64,000 nucleotides of DNA from Meridianimaribacter flavus (GTDB lineage Bacteria; Bacteroidota; Bacteroidia; Flavobacteriales; Flavobacteriaceae). Within the stretch, counting starts at the first letter, position 1. Each line of letters opens with the position of its first letter. The DNA lies in contig NZ_SOQZ01000002.1 in the NCBI RefSeq assembly GCF_004366715.1, forward strand, positions 62,001-126,000. The letters are read 5' to 3'. Below the pieces are notes generated by a model. The model was not told the DNA's origin. It was given only the letters and a program-made list of their open reading frames with translations, and ran no database searches. Of this stretch, positions 1 through 8,040 are shown one piece after another. The position numbers and the translations under genes are program-made.

Positions 1-647
1 TATTTGATTATCAAATTTAGTTTTTCTGTCACTGCAGAATTGAGCTTTAAACTAATTTCACCTGTTTGTACTTTATCATCTACATTAAGTTCTTGTAATT
101 GTTTTTGAATCAATAAAATTGACGCATTGTATTCTTTTTTTTGTTTTTCAGATTTATAAACAAGCGCATTAATTTCTGTAATACGAGTTCGGTAGTAATT
201 AGCAAAAGCTTTAACTTTTTCTAAACTTACTGTTTCAGTATCACTACTCAATTTTCGGTTATTTTGAATTATAAAAAGTTCTTCGTTATACCCAGAAATC
301 AATTGGTCTTCTATTTGAATTTTATCGTACAATACATCTTTTTGGGTTTGTAATGAATCTATTGTTTTGGTATAATTTTTTTTGGTTAAATAATTGATGC
401 CATAGTTGATAGAAAGTACAGAGGCTTGCTTTAGTCCAGAAACTTGAATGCTACTTTCTTGAATATTAGGTGAGAGATTATCCAAAACAAATTCGGTTGT
501 GCCAACAGGAACACTAACAGTAGTTGTTCGTGTTATTTGTGCTCCATTTAAGTACACTGTGACTTCTTTAATAGTGGAAGACGTGTTTTTCTTGTTAGCA
601 AAGCCAAGAGTTGAAACTATAAAAAATAATAGTAGAATGTTTTTCAT
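1..647 (-). CDS. MuiA-like DUF4140/DUF4139 protein, 3' part cut off by window
   Basis: The frame opens at an ATG at 647 and runs off the left edge, so only the N-terminal 215 residues are present. It starts with a signal peptide (MKNILLLFFIVSTLGFA), followed by a segment reading VTVYLNGAQITR and a beta-rich stretch, which is the usual opening of DUF4140, the N-terminal domain of mucoidy-inhibitor MuiA family proteins. A helical, coiled-coil-like region follows from about residue 95. The DUF4139 C-terminal domain should lie outside the window. The family is envelope-associated and poorly understood, so I infer only an exported protein. Not listed as an intact ORF because it has no stop in the window. 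Confidence 0.8.
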   Translation of the reverse strand, partial: MKNILLLFFIVSTLGFANKKNTSSTIKEVTVYLNGAQITRTTTVSVPVGTTEFVLDNLSPNIQESSIQVSGLKQASVLSINYGINYLTKKNYTKTIDSLQTQKDVLYDKIQIEDQLISGYNEELFIIQNNRKLSSDTETVSLEKVKAFANYYRTRITEINALVYKSEKQKKEYNASILLIQKQLQELNVDDKVQTGEISLKLNSAVTEKLNLIIK

Positions 648-1022
648 GATTGTAGATGATTTAGTTTTGTTTAGTAAAACTATTACCACACCACGAAAAT
701 TAAAACCTCTATTGAGTTTAAGGCTTCTTTCTTTGAGTATAATCCTATTTTGAGTTAGTTAACAAACAGATAATTAAACTTATGCAGTTCATAGACATTA
801 TTTACAATTATGCCTTTTTGAACAAATTTTTTAGGCTTTATATCGATATTTTTGTGCTCCCTAACACGTAACGCATACATTTACAATATTAAAATAATGT
901 GCTATAAATCAAACTTTTATAATTGATTCCCTTTAATTATTAAAGTAATTTTTAGAGTTAAATTAGTTTTTAATTAGTTGTTAATTGTTAGAAAAAGCCC
1001 ACTTGATTAAGTGGGCTTTTTT
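648..1022. other. Gene-free spacer between muiA-like gene and DCC gene
   Basis: This 375-bp AT-rich stretch separates two minus-strand genes. It should hold the promoter of the MuiA-like gene, although I could not pick out an exact TAnnTTTG box. Its right end carries the terminator of the DCC gene. A small plus-strand ORF at 499-753 overlaps the MuiA-like gene antisense and has no recognisable features, so it is not called. Confidence 0.6.
993..1020 (-). terminator. Rho-independent terminator after DCC gene
   Basis: A perfect 10-bp inverted repeat (AAAAGCCCAC / GTGGGCTTTT) with an 8-nt loop lies directly after the stop of the DCC gene. T-runs flank both sides, so it could also work on the plus strand. 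Confidence 0.85.
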
Positions 1023-1457
1023 TTATTTTAAAAATTTAGATTGTAACTCTGGAGTAGGTATCATGCAAGCCTCTTGTTTGCCATACCATTTATAACGGTT
1101 TTTGGCAATAAAATCGTAAACCCAATTACGAATAAACGAAGGAACGATTAAAAACACAGCCATCAAGTTTCTAGGAAAACCCAATTGAGATGCTATTTTT
1201 AAAGCAGCAGTAGATTTGTAATACAGTCCTTTTTCGTGTGAAAACAATAAAATAGAATCTATCTTAGACGTATCTATATTAAAATCCTTTATGATTTCTT
1301 GTCCTGTATTGTTTTGCAATGCAGTAAACATAAACGTATTGTGTTTATCATGTTTAATAACATATTGAACGGAACTATTGCAAAGGTTGCAAACACCATC
1401 AAAAAGAATTAATTGTTTATGTTCTGGTAAGTTGTATTTCACAATACAAAAGTACAA
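1023..1457 (-). CDS. DCC family thiol-disulfide oxidoreductase (DUF393)
   Basis: The 144-residue protein has the family signature LILFDGVCNLCNSSV at residues 16-30, giving the D-x-x-C-x-x-C active-site-like motif (D20, C23, C26). Length and the later conserved helices fit DUF393. Members are predicted thioredoxin-fold oxidoreductases; substrates are generally unknown. The start used is the first ATG at 1457. A few extra residues precede the conserved core, so a shorter alternative start is possible. It stands alone, and a strong terminator follows at once. Confidence 0.85.
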   Translation of the reverse strand: MYFCIVKYNLPEHKQLILFDGVCNLCNSSVQYVIKHDKHNTFMFTALQNNTGQEIIKDFNIDTSKIDSILLFSHEKGLYYKSTAALKIASQLGFPRNLMAVFLIVPSFIRNWVYDFIAKNRYKWYGKQEACMIPTPELQSKFLK

Positions 1458-1627
1458 TATCTTACAGTAGCGAATTTAAAAAATTGAGTTAAAACACTCT
1501 ATGCTCCAAAAGTCAGTTCGAGTGATTTTTTAAAAAAAATTGTATCGAGAACTTCTTTAAACGTAAAATCCTTATTCTCGATACATACCAACACTAAGTG
1601 TGACATACTCGAATTGACAGTATTTTA

Positions 1628-3793
1628 TTATTTTTTAGCTTCAACCAACTCCAGCAAATCCAAACTCACGTTGGTTGTAAACATACCATAGTTAACGGTT
1701 GCTTTTCCTTTTTCAATAGTATCAATACTACCAATAGCACGACCATCTTCCATACGAACTCTATCACCAACTTTTAAAACAGGTTTTGGTTTTTCAACTA
1801 CAACTTCCTTTTTCTTAGCTGCTTTTTTCTTTTGTCGTATAACGTTTACTTTCTTTTCAACTTCCTTTTTAACTTGCTGTTCTTTGTTCTTTTCAGCACG
1901 TTTTTGCTTTGCTGATATCTTCTTGCGCTTAGAATTTTCTATCTGTACAAGCTTAAAAAGTTCATCCATAAGTTGACGTTTGCGCTTGTTTTCAAAATAA
2001 CCTTCGGCAAGTTCGTTTACCTTTTGTCCTAAATAAATCAAGCGTTGGTTACTATCATATAACTCTTGATAGTTCTCTAGTTTCTTCTGAACTCTAGCAT
2101 TAATTTCTTCTAGCTTATCAGCTTCATTTTGCTTTTTCTGTTCGTTCTCTTTTAATGAACGCTCTGTCTTTTCAAGTTTACTGCGTTCTTTTTGAAGCTT
2201 AGCAATGGTTCGGTCAAAACGTACTTTACCACGTTCAATTTTCTTTTTAGCTCTGTTGATTAAACTATACGGAATTCCGTTTTTCTGCGCTACTTCAAAC
2301 GTAAAACTACTTCCTGCTTGACCTAAAACCAGTTTAAACATCGGTTCCAAAGTTTTTTCATCAAACAGCATATTGGCATTTTGCATAAATGGTAATTCGT
2401 TTGCCAAAATTTTTAGGTTTGAGTAGTGCGTTGTAATAATTCCGTAAGCTTCTCTATGGTAAAACTCTTCCAAAAAGGTTTCGGCCAAAGCGCCTCCTAG
2501 CTCAGGGTCACTTCCTGTACCAAACTCATCAATTAAAAACAAGGTATTTTTATTGCACTTTCTTAAAAAGTAATTCATTTGTTTTAAGCGATAACTGTAG
2601 GTACTCAAATGGTTTTCAATAGATTGATTGTCACCAATATCAGTAAGAATTCTATCAAACAAACACACATCACTTTTTTCATGAACAGGAATAAGCATAC
2701 CACTTTGTAACATAACCTGAAGCAGTCCTATGGTTTTTAAAGTGATACTTTTTCCACCAGCATTTGGTCCTGAAATAACAATAATCCTATTTTCAGGTTG
2801 CAGCTCTATAGATTGTGGAAAAGTTTTTAAACCTTCCTTTTTATTAGATAAATAGAGTAGTGGATGGTACGCGTTTTTAGCTATATAGGTTTTGTTGGTA
2901 TTGATATTTGGCAACAACGCATTGGTACTTTGTGCATATTTTGCTTTTGCAGCAACCACATCTATTTTGGTTAAAAAGGTTTGGTATTGCTCCAAAAGCT
3001 CAGCGAAAGGTCGAGTAGCTTCGGTAAGTGCTTTTAGTATTTTTTCAACTTCTTCTTGTTCTTCAAACTCAAGGTTGTTGAGCTCTCTGGCGTGTTGAAA
3101 CGTCGCTTCAGGTTGCATATAAATAATGCTTCCTGTTTTGCTATTACCAAGAATACTACCTTTTACTTTGCGTCGGTACATGGCTTTAACAGCAAGCACA
3201 CGCTTGTTTTCAATAACGGTTTCCCTAATATCATCTAGATAATCTAAAGCACTGTAACTGTTAAGCGCACTTGTAAAACTTTGGTTTATTTTTCCTCTTA
3301 CATTGTTTATAGATTGCCTTATGGTATAGAGCTCTTGTGATGCTTTGTCTTTTACATCACCAAATCGATCAATAATTACATTAATTTGGTTGATTAGCTC
3401 CTTAGTAACTTCAATGTGAGACGCATGAGTGGATAAAGTAGGATAATACTCTTCAAACTTCTTTAAAAACGTGATAATCTCATTACAAACGGTTGAAATG
3501 GATACAATTTTTTTAAAGCTAAGAGTTTCCAAAACCGAACCTTCAATGTTTAAGAATTGTAATTCTCTGGTGATAGGTTCAAATCCATGATTAGGAATTC
3601 TGTTTTCGTTTTCAAAAGACGCCAGATATTCATTGGTCATGTGTAGCTCTTGCATTAATGCGTTACGATTACTAACAGGAGTAATCGCAAGACATTGGGT
3701 TTTACCCAAGTTGGTAATGCAATACTCTGAAACCTGTTGCAGCACAACATGAAACTCTAAATCTTGTAATGTCTTTTTATGAATGTTAACCAT
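1628..3793 (-). CDS. mutS2: MutS2 family DNA-binding ATPase without Smr domain
   Basis: The 721-residue protein has the MutS2 layout: an N-terminal core and clamp-like helices to about residue 320, an ABC-type ATPase with Walker A GPNAGGKS near residue 341 and Walker B FLIDEFGTGSDPE near 415, then a long charged coiled coil (about 505-660). A short KOW-like C-terminal segment (VGDRVRMEDGRAIGSI) follows. MutS2 proteins act in recombination control or in rescue of collided ribosomes. Usual length is about 780 residues with a C-terminal Smr nuclease/RNA-binding domain. Here the protein stops after the KOW-like part, so Smr is missing. The start at 3793 gives a normal N-terminus. Confidence 0.9.
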   Translation of the reverse strand: MVNIHKKTLQDLEFHVVLQQVSEYCITNLGKTQCLAITPVSNRNALMQELHMTNEYLASFENENRIPNHGFEPITRELQFLNIEGSVLETLSFKKIVSISTVCNEIITFLKKFEEYYPTLSTHASHIEVTKELINQINVIIDRFGDVKDKASQELYTIRQSINNVRGKINQSFTSALNSYSALDYLDDIRETVIENKRVLAVKAMYRRKVKGSILGNSKTGSIIYMQPEATFQHARELNNLEFEEQEEVEKILKALTEATRPFAELLEQYQTFLTKIDVVAAKAKYAQSTNALLPNINTNKTYIAKNAYHPLLYLSNKKEGLKTFPQSIELQPENRIIVISGPNAGGKSITLKTIGLLQVMLQSGMLIPVHEKSDVCLFDRILTDIGDNQSIENHLSTYSYRLKQMNYFLRKCNKNTLFLIDEFGTGSDPELGGALAETFLEEFYHREAYGIITTHYSNLKILANELPFMQNANMLFDEKTLEPMFKLVLGQAGSSFTFEVAQKNGIPYSLINRAKKKIERGKVRFDRTIAKLQKERSKLEKTERSLKENEQKKQNEADKLEEINARVQKKLENYQELYDSNQRLIYLGQKVNELAEGYFENKRKRQLMDELFKLVQIENSKRKKISAKQKRAEKNKEQQVKKEVEKKVNVIRQKKKAAKKKEVVVEKPKPVLKVGDRVRMEDGRAIGSIDTIEKGKATVNYGMFTTNVSLDLLELVEAKK

Positions 3794-3903
3794 ACTATTT
3801 CCTGCGACAGCAAGAAGCTTATTTATATGTAGTGAAACCTAATTTTTTAAAAGGAGTACAAACTTACATAATACAATTGAACTATGGAATTTTTTGGAGT
3901 TGC

Positions 3904-4031
3904 GCTTAACGGTTTTGTGTATGGCTCGTTGCGGGAAATCCGCGAGGATTTTCCGCAGTAACCGAAAGATAGCAAATTGCAATGAATTCCGATTAGGAAT
4001 TCAGCCGCAATGAGCTATACACGTTGTTGGC
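3904..4031 (-). repeat. attC-like recombination site 1 (strong hairpin)
   Basis: Read on the minus strand, GCCAAC (4031-4026) opens the element and GTTAAGC (3910-3904) closes it; the latter fits the integron R' consensus GTTRRRY exactly. Inside are complementary 18-nt arms at 4022-4005 and 3934-3917 (GTGTATAGCTCATTGCGG against CCGCAACGAGCCATACAC, two mismatches). The centre carries two further hairpins, at 3931-3956 and 3984-4002. This is the R''-L''-hairpin-L'-R' plan of an attC site. It follows the stop of the LRR gene by 13 bp. A role as plain terminator is possible but would not explain the matching cassette ends. Confidence 0.65.
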
Positions 4032-4044
4032 AAACGTTTTTTAG

Positions 4045-5016
4045 TTAATGTTTTATTTCACAATCCGTAATCTTGTTTTTTAAGTCTAAAATCTGTTCCT
4101 TTTCTAAAATATTATTTTTTAAATCAATCATTTTTAAATTCGTACTTCTATGCAAGTATTCAATTTTATCCAAATAGTTGTCTTTTAATATAAGAGTTTT
4201 TAAATTTTTTAGCATTGACAAATCTGCTAAATTCTGTACTTTATTACTTGTTAAGTCCACCTTTTCAAGTTGACTAAAATTGTTTCTGTTTTTATTGTAA
4301 TAACCGCCAAAGGAATGAATTTCATTATTTGACATATTTAGATAAACTAAAGAATTTAGATTTTCAATAGGTTCAAAATACCTCGAAGATATTTTGTTAT
4401 TACTTAAATTTAAATGCTTTAAATCATCCAAATAGCTTAAAAAGCCGACTTCTTTTAGGTTTAAATCAATAAGCTCTAATTTTTCCAATTTTGTAAGCCT
4501 TTGAATTGGCGAGAAATCTTGTATTTGGACCCGAGCCAAGTATAATTCCTTTAGATTTTCTAAAAAGGTCAATGGCAATAAACTTTTTATCTCTTTGTTA
4601 TCAATTTTAAGAATCGAGGTGCTTTTAATTTTTGATAAATCGTAAATCCCAATATCTTTATTTATCGGGTTGTCTATATTTTCTAAAAAAATTGATTTCC
4701 ATTCTTTATCAAGATGATTCCACCACTCGAAATCAGATTTATTTGTATCTATTTTTTTTGAAACCTCTGTTGGCTTTTTTTCTGCTCTTGATTTATGTAA
4801 AACTATTTGTTCAGTCTTATCTTTAATATCGCTTATTGGCTGTTCTTTTTCTTTTGATTCTGATTTATCAAAGTACTTAAAGTACAAATAAGCTAATATA
4901 ATAAGAAGAATAACGGCTTGAACTACATAAATTCCAATAGTACCTATTATTCCTATCGCTATTGCAACGAAAAAACCCATAAATGCGGTAGGACGATAAT
5001 ATGGTTTCTTTCCCAT
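4045..5016 (-). CDS. Membrane-anchored leucine-rich repeat protein (cassette gene)
   Basis: The 323-residue protein has a hydrophobic N-terminal segment (about residues 13-45, one or two membrane helices), a charged linker to about residue 110, then SDS22-like leucine-rich repeats to the end (patterns such as LKELYLARVQIQDFSPI and LKHLNLSNNKISS). LRR domains of this type usually bind proteins; the partner is unknown. The N-terminus suggests anchoring in the inner membrane, with the LRR side uncertain. The gene lies between two attC-like sites in the same orientation as its neighbours and is probably accessory. The sequence just before its start and the R'' just after its stop share GTTGGCAAAC in inverted form. 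Confidence 0.75.
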   Translation of the reverse strand: MGKKPYYRPTAFMGFFVAIAIGIIGTIGIYVVQAVILLIILAYLYFKYFDKSESKEKEQPISDIKDKTEQIVLHKSRAEKKPTEVSKKIDTNKSDFEWWNHLDKEWKSIFLENIDNPINKDIGIYDLSKIKSTSILKIDNKEIKSLLPLTFLENLKELYLARVQIQDFSPIQRLTKLEKLELIDLNLKEVGFLSYLDDLKHLNLSNNKISSRYFEPIENLNSLVYLNMSNNEIHSFGGYYNKNRNNFSQLEKVDLTSNKVQNLADLSMLKNLKTLILKDNYLDKIEYLHRSTNLKMIDLKNNILEKEQILDLKNKITDCEIKH

Positions 5017-5040
5017 TCAATTCGTTTCGTTTAAATGTTT

Positions 5041-5230
5041 GCCAACTTTATAAGATATGGATTGTTTTAATTATCTATATCTACCGTTAAGCGAAGTTAA
5101 AGTTTTCAATTTTAGTAATCAAGGTATTACACACGTTTGTAAAATTATTTAATGCACAAATTGTTAGTAACTAATAGTTGTGCTTTTAGAAGTAAATGAA
5201 ATCAAGCAATTACTTATAGCCATTGTTGGC
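5041..5230 (-). repeat. attC-like recombination site 2
   Basis: On the minus strand the element opens with GCCAAC (5230-5225) followed by AATGGC and TATAAG, and closes with CTTATAA, A and GTTGGC (5046-5041). The outer and inner boxes pair, with an unequal spacer, as in R''/L'' and L'/R' of attC. The body holds an imperfect 30-nt palindrome (5154-5183) and a stretch shared with sites 3-5 (CGCTTAACGGTAGATATAG). The R' box only partly fits GTTRRRY. The preceding gene ends inside this site. Confidence 0.65.
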
Positions 5231-6181
5231 ACCAGTATTTTTATTCGTTTTCATTCGATAGACTAAATATAAAAATATAACCAGAATTATCGTAAACTTA
5301 AAAATCAGTCCCAATAAGTTCTCTCCGTTTATAAAGTAGTCCGATGATGTCGTCAATAAAGTTAAGGTCTGTGAATAAATCACAATTCCGATACAGACCA
5401 ATGAAAATATTAATTGATTTTTAAAATTCGCTCCAATAACTATGGCAAAGCAAACCAGAAATAGAGTCAGAAAACTGTTTAAATATCGAGTGTTTTTTGT
5501 CCAATTAGATTTTCTTAATTGCTTTGTCAATAGCGTATTCTTTCTTATTTCGTTTTTTAATTGAAATAAATCTCTGCGATTAAATTCTGTTGTCAACTCG
5601 TTTTTTGAGATTCCGTATTCGTTAATTTCCGTTTTAGAAAAATCATTTTGAATTATACTATCAGGAATTTTTTTAAATAAGTCAGAGATAATTTTCTTTT
5701 GAGAATTGTTTTCAGTTTCTAAAGAGTCAGAATATTGGTTTATAAGTCCAATACTCATCATATCAACATTTGTTTTTTTGTATTCGGTAGCTTTTTCAAT
5801 TCTTTCTTGTGACGTAAATGGTTCTTTTCTTGCGTTTTCATATCTATCCAAGAATGATGTCATTCGTAGCTTTGGCACCACACTATTGGATAGTAAGAAT
5901 ATTAGTCCACCAAAGATTAGTGATGCGATAAGTCCGAATTGGAAAAATTTTGAGACAGGAACTTTATCTTTTATTAATTCCGCTGTAACCAAGATTAAGC
6001 CAATGAAAACACCAAAATTAATTACTGCTGGTATTTGACTAAAACTAAAAAGTATTCCATTCGTTAGGTCAAATCCAAATTCGCTAAAATATAAGCTGAT
6101 GGTCTCAACAACTAAAAACAAGTAGTAAACTAAACCACTTATTATAAAATACGATATAAATTTTCGCAGGATTTTTGTCAT
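5210..6181 (-). CDS. Polytopic inner-membrane protein, function unknown (cassette gene)
   Basis: The 323-residue protein has about three hydrophobic segments in residues 8-125, a soluble mid-region (about 125-240), and about three more membrane segments to residue 312. This two-block topology resembles LptF/LptG permeases, but I see none of their specific motifs, so the resemblance is only suggestive. The last ten residues (NTGANNGYK and stop) are encoded by the R''/L'' part of attC-like site 2, so the reading frame ends inside the recombination site, as in some integron cassettes. Its 5' and 3' ends share GTTGGCACCA in inverted form. Confidence 0.7.
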   Translation of the reverse strand: MTKILRKFISYFIISGLVYYLFLVVETISLYFSEFGFDLTNGILFSFSQIPAVINFGVFIGLILVTAELIKDKVPVSKFFQFGLIASLIFGGLIFLLSNSVVPKLRMTSFLDRYENARKEPFTSQERIEKATEYKKTNVDMMSIGLINQYSDSLETENNSQKKIISDLFKKIPDSIIQNDFSKTEINEYGISKNELTTEFNRRDLFQLKNEIRKNTLLTKQLRKSNWTKNTRYLNSFLTLFLVCFAIVIGANFKNQLIFSLVCIGIVIYSQTLTLLTTSSDYFINGENLLGLIFKFTIILVIFLYLVYRMKTNKNTGANNGYK

Positions 6182-6187
6182 ATTGGT

Positions 6188-6365
6188 GCCAACTTTATAA
6201 GATATGGATTGTTTTAATTATCTATACCTATTGTTAAGTGAAGTTAAAGTTTTCAATTTTAGTAATCAGGGTATTACCAGCGTTTGTAAAATTATTTAAT
6301 GGTAACTAAGTTGTGTTTTTCAGAAATAGTCGAATCCGCCGTAATTGCAGTTATACATTGTTGGC
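6188..6365 (-). repeat. attC-like recombination site 3
   Basis: On the minus strand it opens with GCCAAC (6365-6360) and TATAAC a few bases on, and closes with CTTATAAAGTTGGC (ending 6188). The left part of the body matches sites 2 and 4 (GTTAAG-containing segment, TAATACC, TTTTACAAACGC), while the part near R'' differs and lacks the 30-nt palindrome. It follows the stop of the DUF4440-like gene by 5 bp. Confidence 0.6.
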
Positions 6366-6370
6366 AATAG

Positions 6371-6865
6371 TTATTTTTCCAATTTATTAGTTGTGGCTAC
6401 TTCTCTGTGTAATTTCCATTTTCCATCGCTCTTGTCCTTTTTTAGTATGGCCAAGAAAGTATCCTCAATTTCTATCGGTTCACCTTGTTCATTGGTGTAA
6501 TAAACAGAGCTTGTTCCAAAGTCATACGCTATACTATCACTTACAATAATTGTTTCTTTAGGTTTCATAATCAAACTGTCGTAACTAAAAGAGCCCACAG
6601 GTTCATTTCGTAGACGTTTATATTCTTCCCAAGTCCCACAAATAGGTGTTAATGATATGATATCTTTAGTACCATAATTCCTTAAATCAGCATAGCGTTT
6701 TTCTTTAATTGCCAATTGAAAGCCTGCGCGAGTTTCCTCAATCGATGCTAATTCGGCTTGAATATCTATTTTGGTTTCATCCATCGATTTTATTTCCGTT
6801 TGCTTGTTTTTTTCGTTACAAGAAATAAGAAATATTGTCACTAAAAGAAGTGTTAAATTTTTCAT
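6371..6865 (-). CDS. DUF4440/SnoaL-like lipoprotein (cassette gene)
   Basis: The 164-residue protein starts with a lipoprotein signal (LLLVTIFLISCNEK, lipobox Cys16). The mature part reads as an NTF2-like DUF4440 domain: an N-terminal helix with ETRAGFQLAIKEKRYADLRNY, then beta strands ending in DGKWKLHREVATT. Such domains are binding or enzyme scaffolds of varied function. It is predicted to sit on the periplasmic side of a membrane. It is flanked by attC-like sites, and its cassette ends share GTTGGCAATA in inverted form. Confidence 0.75.
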   Translation of the reverse strand: MKNLTLLLVTIFLISCNEKNKQTEIKSMDETKIDIQAELASIEETRAGFQLAIKEKRYADLRNYGTKDIISLTPICGTWEEYKRLRNEPVGSFSYDSLIMKPKETIIVSDSIAYDFGTSSVYYTNEQGEPIEIEDTFLAILKKDKSDGKWKLHREVATTNKLEK

Positions 6866-6899
6866 TTTATTTTGGATTTACGGTTACTTTCTAATTATT

Positions 6900-7090
6900 G
6901 CCAACTTTATAAGAAATGGATTATTTTAATAATCTATATCTACCGTTAAGCGAAGTTAAAGCTTTAAATGTTAGTAATCAAGGTATTACCTGAGTTTGTA
7001 AAATTATTTAATGCACAAATTGTTAGTAACTAATAGTTGTGCTTTTAGAAGTAGGCGAGGACAGCGCCATTACTTATAGCCATTGTTAGC
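6900..7090 (-). repeat. attC-like recombination site 4
   Basis: On the minus strand it opens with GCTAAC (7090-7085), AATGGC, TATAAG and closes with CTTATAAAGTTGGC (ending 6900). The body is almost the same as site 2, including the imperfect 30-nt palindrome at 7013-7042. The R'' box (GCTAAC) does not match its own R' (GTTGGC) exactly, but it does match the boundary at the far end of its own cassette (GTTAGC at 7893-7888). That is expected if R' halves are exchanged on insertion. Confidence 0.65.
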
Positions 7091-7100
7091 AACAGTTATT

Positions 7101-7880
7101 TTATAAATCAAATTGTCCTATAAAACTTTCGTTACCTCTTTCGGAAGCATAATAGTAAAGTCCAATTATAATTTTTGTTTTATTTGATATATCAGTTTCT
7201 TTTTTCCGAGTATAAATCTTGACACTTTCTTTAACACAGTTCAACAAGTCATTTTTAAGGTTTTCATTGTCAAATTCTTTTAATACTTTAACTTCACTAA
7301 TCGACAAATCACTCTCAACAGTCAATTCATAAAGTGCAAATCTATCCGTTTTGACTTCATAACCTTTGAATTCCTTTAAGCAACCGTTAGAAAATGATGT
7401 TCTTAATCCAAATTCGTTTGAAGTTTGAAGTTCAGACTTTTTTAAATATTCAAGTACTTGAAGTTTGAGTTCAATTGATTTTTTATAGTTCTTTTCCGCG
7501 TATGGATATTTTTCAGAGTTGAATTTTCTATCTATTTGTTTTGCGCCAGAACAATACCCAAAACTCAAATTTCCGTTTTTATTTTTACTCGCAAAAATTA
7601 ACCATTCACTATTTTCAGGTGTATAAAATGCACAACTACTATTTAAAGCACTATAGATTTTTAAATTGCTCGTTTGTTGTCCTTTATACAGGTCAATTAT
7701 TTCTATTTGAATATCGTGTAAGTTCGAATTTTCTTTGTCAGGTGAAATTTTAAGGATTTTTGCAGTTGCAATAAAGTCAGACATTGGAATTCTATCCATT
7801 AATGGAACTATTCCACAAGAACAAGCCAAAAGTTTGCTTGAAATAGTAATAAATATTATGGTAAGCAGAATTTTTTTCAT
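7101..7880 (-). CDS. Secreted NTR/TIMP-like domain protein with TonB-C-like tail (cassette gene)
   Basis: The 259-residue protein has a signal peptide ending near residue 19 and then ACSCG, the N-terminal cysteine pattern of netrin/TIMP-like (NTR) domains. The following FIATAKILKI, LYKG, CAFYTPENSEWLIFA and FGYCSG fit bacterial proteins of that fold (about residues 19-125). The C-terminal third (LTVESDLSISEVKVLKEF...LLNCVKES) resembles a TonB C-terminal domain. Function is unknown; an exported binding protein is likely. It lies in the cassette array, and both its cassette ends carry GTTAGCA, unlike its neighbours. Confidence 0.65.
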   Translation of the reverse strand: MKKILLTIIFITISSKLLACSCGIVPLMDRIPMSDFIATAKILKISPDKENSNLHDIQIEIIDLYKGQQTSNLKIYSALNSSCAFYTPENSEWLIFASKNKNGNLSFGYCSGAKQIDRKFNSEKYPYAEKNYKKSIELKLQVLEYLKKSELQTSNEFGLRTSFSNGCLKEFKGYEVKTDRFALYELTVESDLSISEVKVLKEFDNENLKNDLLNCVKESVKIYTRKKETDISNKTKIIIGLYYYASERGNESFIGQFDL

Positions 7881-7887
7881 AATTGGT

Positions 7888-8014
7888 GCTAACTTTATAA
7901 GATATGGATCGTTAAACGAAGTTAGTGTTTTAAATATTAGTAATCAAAGTATTATATATGTTTATGAAGCTATTTAATGCACAAATTGTTAGTAACTAAT
8001 AGTTGTTTTTTTAA
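7888..8014 (-). repeat. attC-like site 5, truncated
   Basis: On the minus strand the closing half is intact (CTTATAAAGTTAGC, ending 7888), and the body shares the TTAGTTACTAACAATTTGTGC part of the palindrome with sites 2 and 4. The opening R''/L'' half is missing: the sequence changes at about 8010 to a poly-A/T stretch and then to a copy of the ung promoter region. The site therefore looks broken by a deletion or rearrangement. Confidence 0.6.
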
Positions 8015-8040
8015 TAGAGTAGTAAAATAGCTTTATTTTT
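8015..8040. repeat. 26-bp direct repeat, copy 1
   Basis: The sequence matches 8609-8634 at 24 of 26 positions (TAGAGTAGTA, two variable bases, ATAGCTTTATTTTT). It lies at the end of the 8039-8479 gene, where the R'' half of attC-like site 5 would be expected. The second copy overlaps the promoter of ung. Confidence 0.8.

Noticed and set aside
499-753. 84-residue plus-strand ORF
   Set aside because: It lies antisense over the start of the MuiA-like gene, and the minus-strand frame has a signal peptide and family motifs.
3904-8014. Reading the spacers as ordinary terminators or transposon ends
   Set aside because: T-runs are not at the right place for terminators in most sites, there is no transposase, and matching cassette ends need another explanation.
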